Source of the DNA: Microbacterium maritypicum
GTDB lineage: Bacteria > Actinomycetota > Actinomycetes > Actinomycetales > Microbacteriaceae
Reading direction: 5' to 3'
Length of the DNA stretch: 64,000 bases
Assembly (NCBI RefSeq): GCF_041529975.1
Contig: NZ_CP168030.1
Location: forward strand, 1-64,000
Both the position numbers and the translations under genes were made by a program. Each line of letters starts with the position of its first letter. The stretch's first letter is position 1. Below, one piece after another: positions 63,480 through 64,000 of the stretch. The notes under the pieces were generated by a model that was given only the letters and a program-made list of their open reading frames with translations, was not told the origin of the DNA and searched no databases.

Positions 63480-64000
63480 TCATCCCCGCTGCGTGATCGG
63501 GCCCGAGTGGCGTGCTGAGTCCGGCTCGCCACTCCGGGGCTTCCCGACGAAGGGAAGTCCGAGTCGCCACGCGACGAGAGCCGCGGCGGCGAACACCGCG
63601 CCCAGGATCGAGGATCCGGCCCATCCCCACGCGCTGAAGGAGACGGTCGTGGTGACGGCGCCGACGGCAGACCCCAGCGAGTAGAAGACCATGTACCCGC
63701 CGATGGTCGTGGAGACTCGATCCGGATGCAGCGCGGTGAGAGTGTGCTGGTTGCTGACGTGCACGGCCTGAACCGCGAAGTCGAGCACGACGATGCCGAC
63801 GATCAGCAGCGTCAGTGACCAGGGGAGCTGTGCGATCAGCACCCAGGAGACGATCAGGGCGAGGAGTGCGAGTCCGGTGACGCGATTCGCCTCCCCGCCG
63901 TCCGCCCAGCGGCCCGCGCGAACGGCGCCCAGAGCACCCGTCAGGCCGGCGAGGCCGAAGAACCCGATCTGCGTCTCGGAGAGCTCCCAGGGCGCGTCCG
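63480..64000 (-). CDS. MFS transporter, partial (5' end outside window)
   Basis: The C-terminal 173 codons of an MFS protein whose start lies beyond the window. The visible reading begins near DAPWELSETQIGFFGLAGLTG and has five to six helices, including LTLLIVGIVVLDFAVQAVHVSN and the loop HPDRVSTTIGGYMVF. The HVSNQ pattern resembles MFS proteins related to inner-membrane exporters of the YbcL/YwfA type. No firm substrate. Confidence 0.85.
   Translation of the reverse strand, partial: DAPWELSETQIGFFGLAGLTGALGAVRAGRWADGGEANRVTGLALLALIVSWVLIAQLPWSLTLLIVGIVVLDFAVQAVHVSNQHTLTALHPDRVSTTIGGYMVFYSLGSAVGAVTTTVSFSAWGWAGSSILGAVFAAAALVAWRLGLPFVGKPRSGEPDSARHSGPITQRG

Overview
The window is a high-GC actinobacterial chromosome segment that begins exactly at the dnaA start codon, so it is the replication-origin region. 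Gene order (dnaA-oriC-dnaN-...-recF-dciA-gyrB-gyrA-DUF3566-tRNA-Ile-tRNA-Ala, then rhomboid, crgA, class E sortase, trpG/pabA, and the pknB-pknA-pbpA-rodA-pstP-fhaB-fhaA block) and the protein sequences point to Microbacteriaceae, most likely Microbacterium or a close relative. No rRNA, insertion sequence, prophage or CRISPR array is visible.

Layout. 1-12.8 kb: replication and topology genes. Two secreted-protein genes sit between dnaN and recF: a wall-anchored protein with a cohesin-like domain and, directly behind it, a secreted amidase with a dockerin-like N-terminus. 12.8-15.2 kb: a VIT1-type transporter and an AT-richer gene for an autoinhibited Fic enzyme. 15.2-18.4 kb: a sensor kinase/response regulator/DUF4097 operon and two tRNAs. 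18.5-20.3 kb: a possible uracil-DNA-glycosylase-fold orphan, an HNH nuclease and a small hypothetical gene. 20.3-28 kb: an Xaa-Pro peptidase, then an AraC-regulated amine or amino-acid oxidation cluster (permease with a frameshift, ornithine-cyclodeaminase-like protein, flavin amine oxidase, aldehyde dehydrogenase). 28-33.3 kb: housekeeping and miscellaneous enzymes. 33.3-44.5 kb: an intergenic region with DnaA-box-like sites and a long inverted repeat, then cell division, envelope and Ser/Thr-phosphorylation genes. 44.7-49.2 kb: a uridine/nucleoside utilisation set (ribokinase, nucleoside hydrolase, LacI repressor, MFS transporter) with two related operators. 49.3-56.1 kb: a giant DUF11-repeat surface protein with a C-terminal LAVTG signal, broken by one frameshift. 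56.2-63.5 kb: a SorC-regulated carbohydrate cluster (FGGY kinase, 2-hydroxyacid dehydrogenase, MFS transporter, class II aldolase, aldehyde dehydrogenase). The window ends inside another MFS gene.

How the parts connect. The class E sortase at 33.9 kb is a plausible anchoring enzyme for both LAVTG-tailed proteins here (the cohesin protein and the DUF11 protein). The cohesin/dockerin pair could therefore hold an amidase on the cell wall, a miniature two-gene version of the scaffold logic known from cellulosomes. The three catabolic clusters each have their own local regulator, and candidate operators are visible for two of them. Two coding regions carry single-base deletions that may be real mutations or sequencing errors; for the DUF11 gene, the spacing of internal 1203-bp repeats shows that exactly one base is missing.
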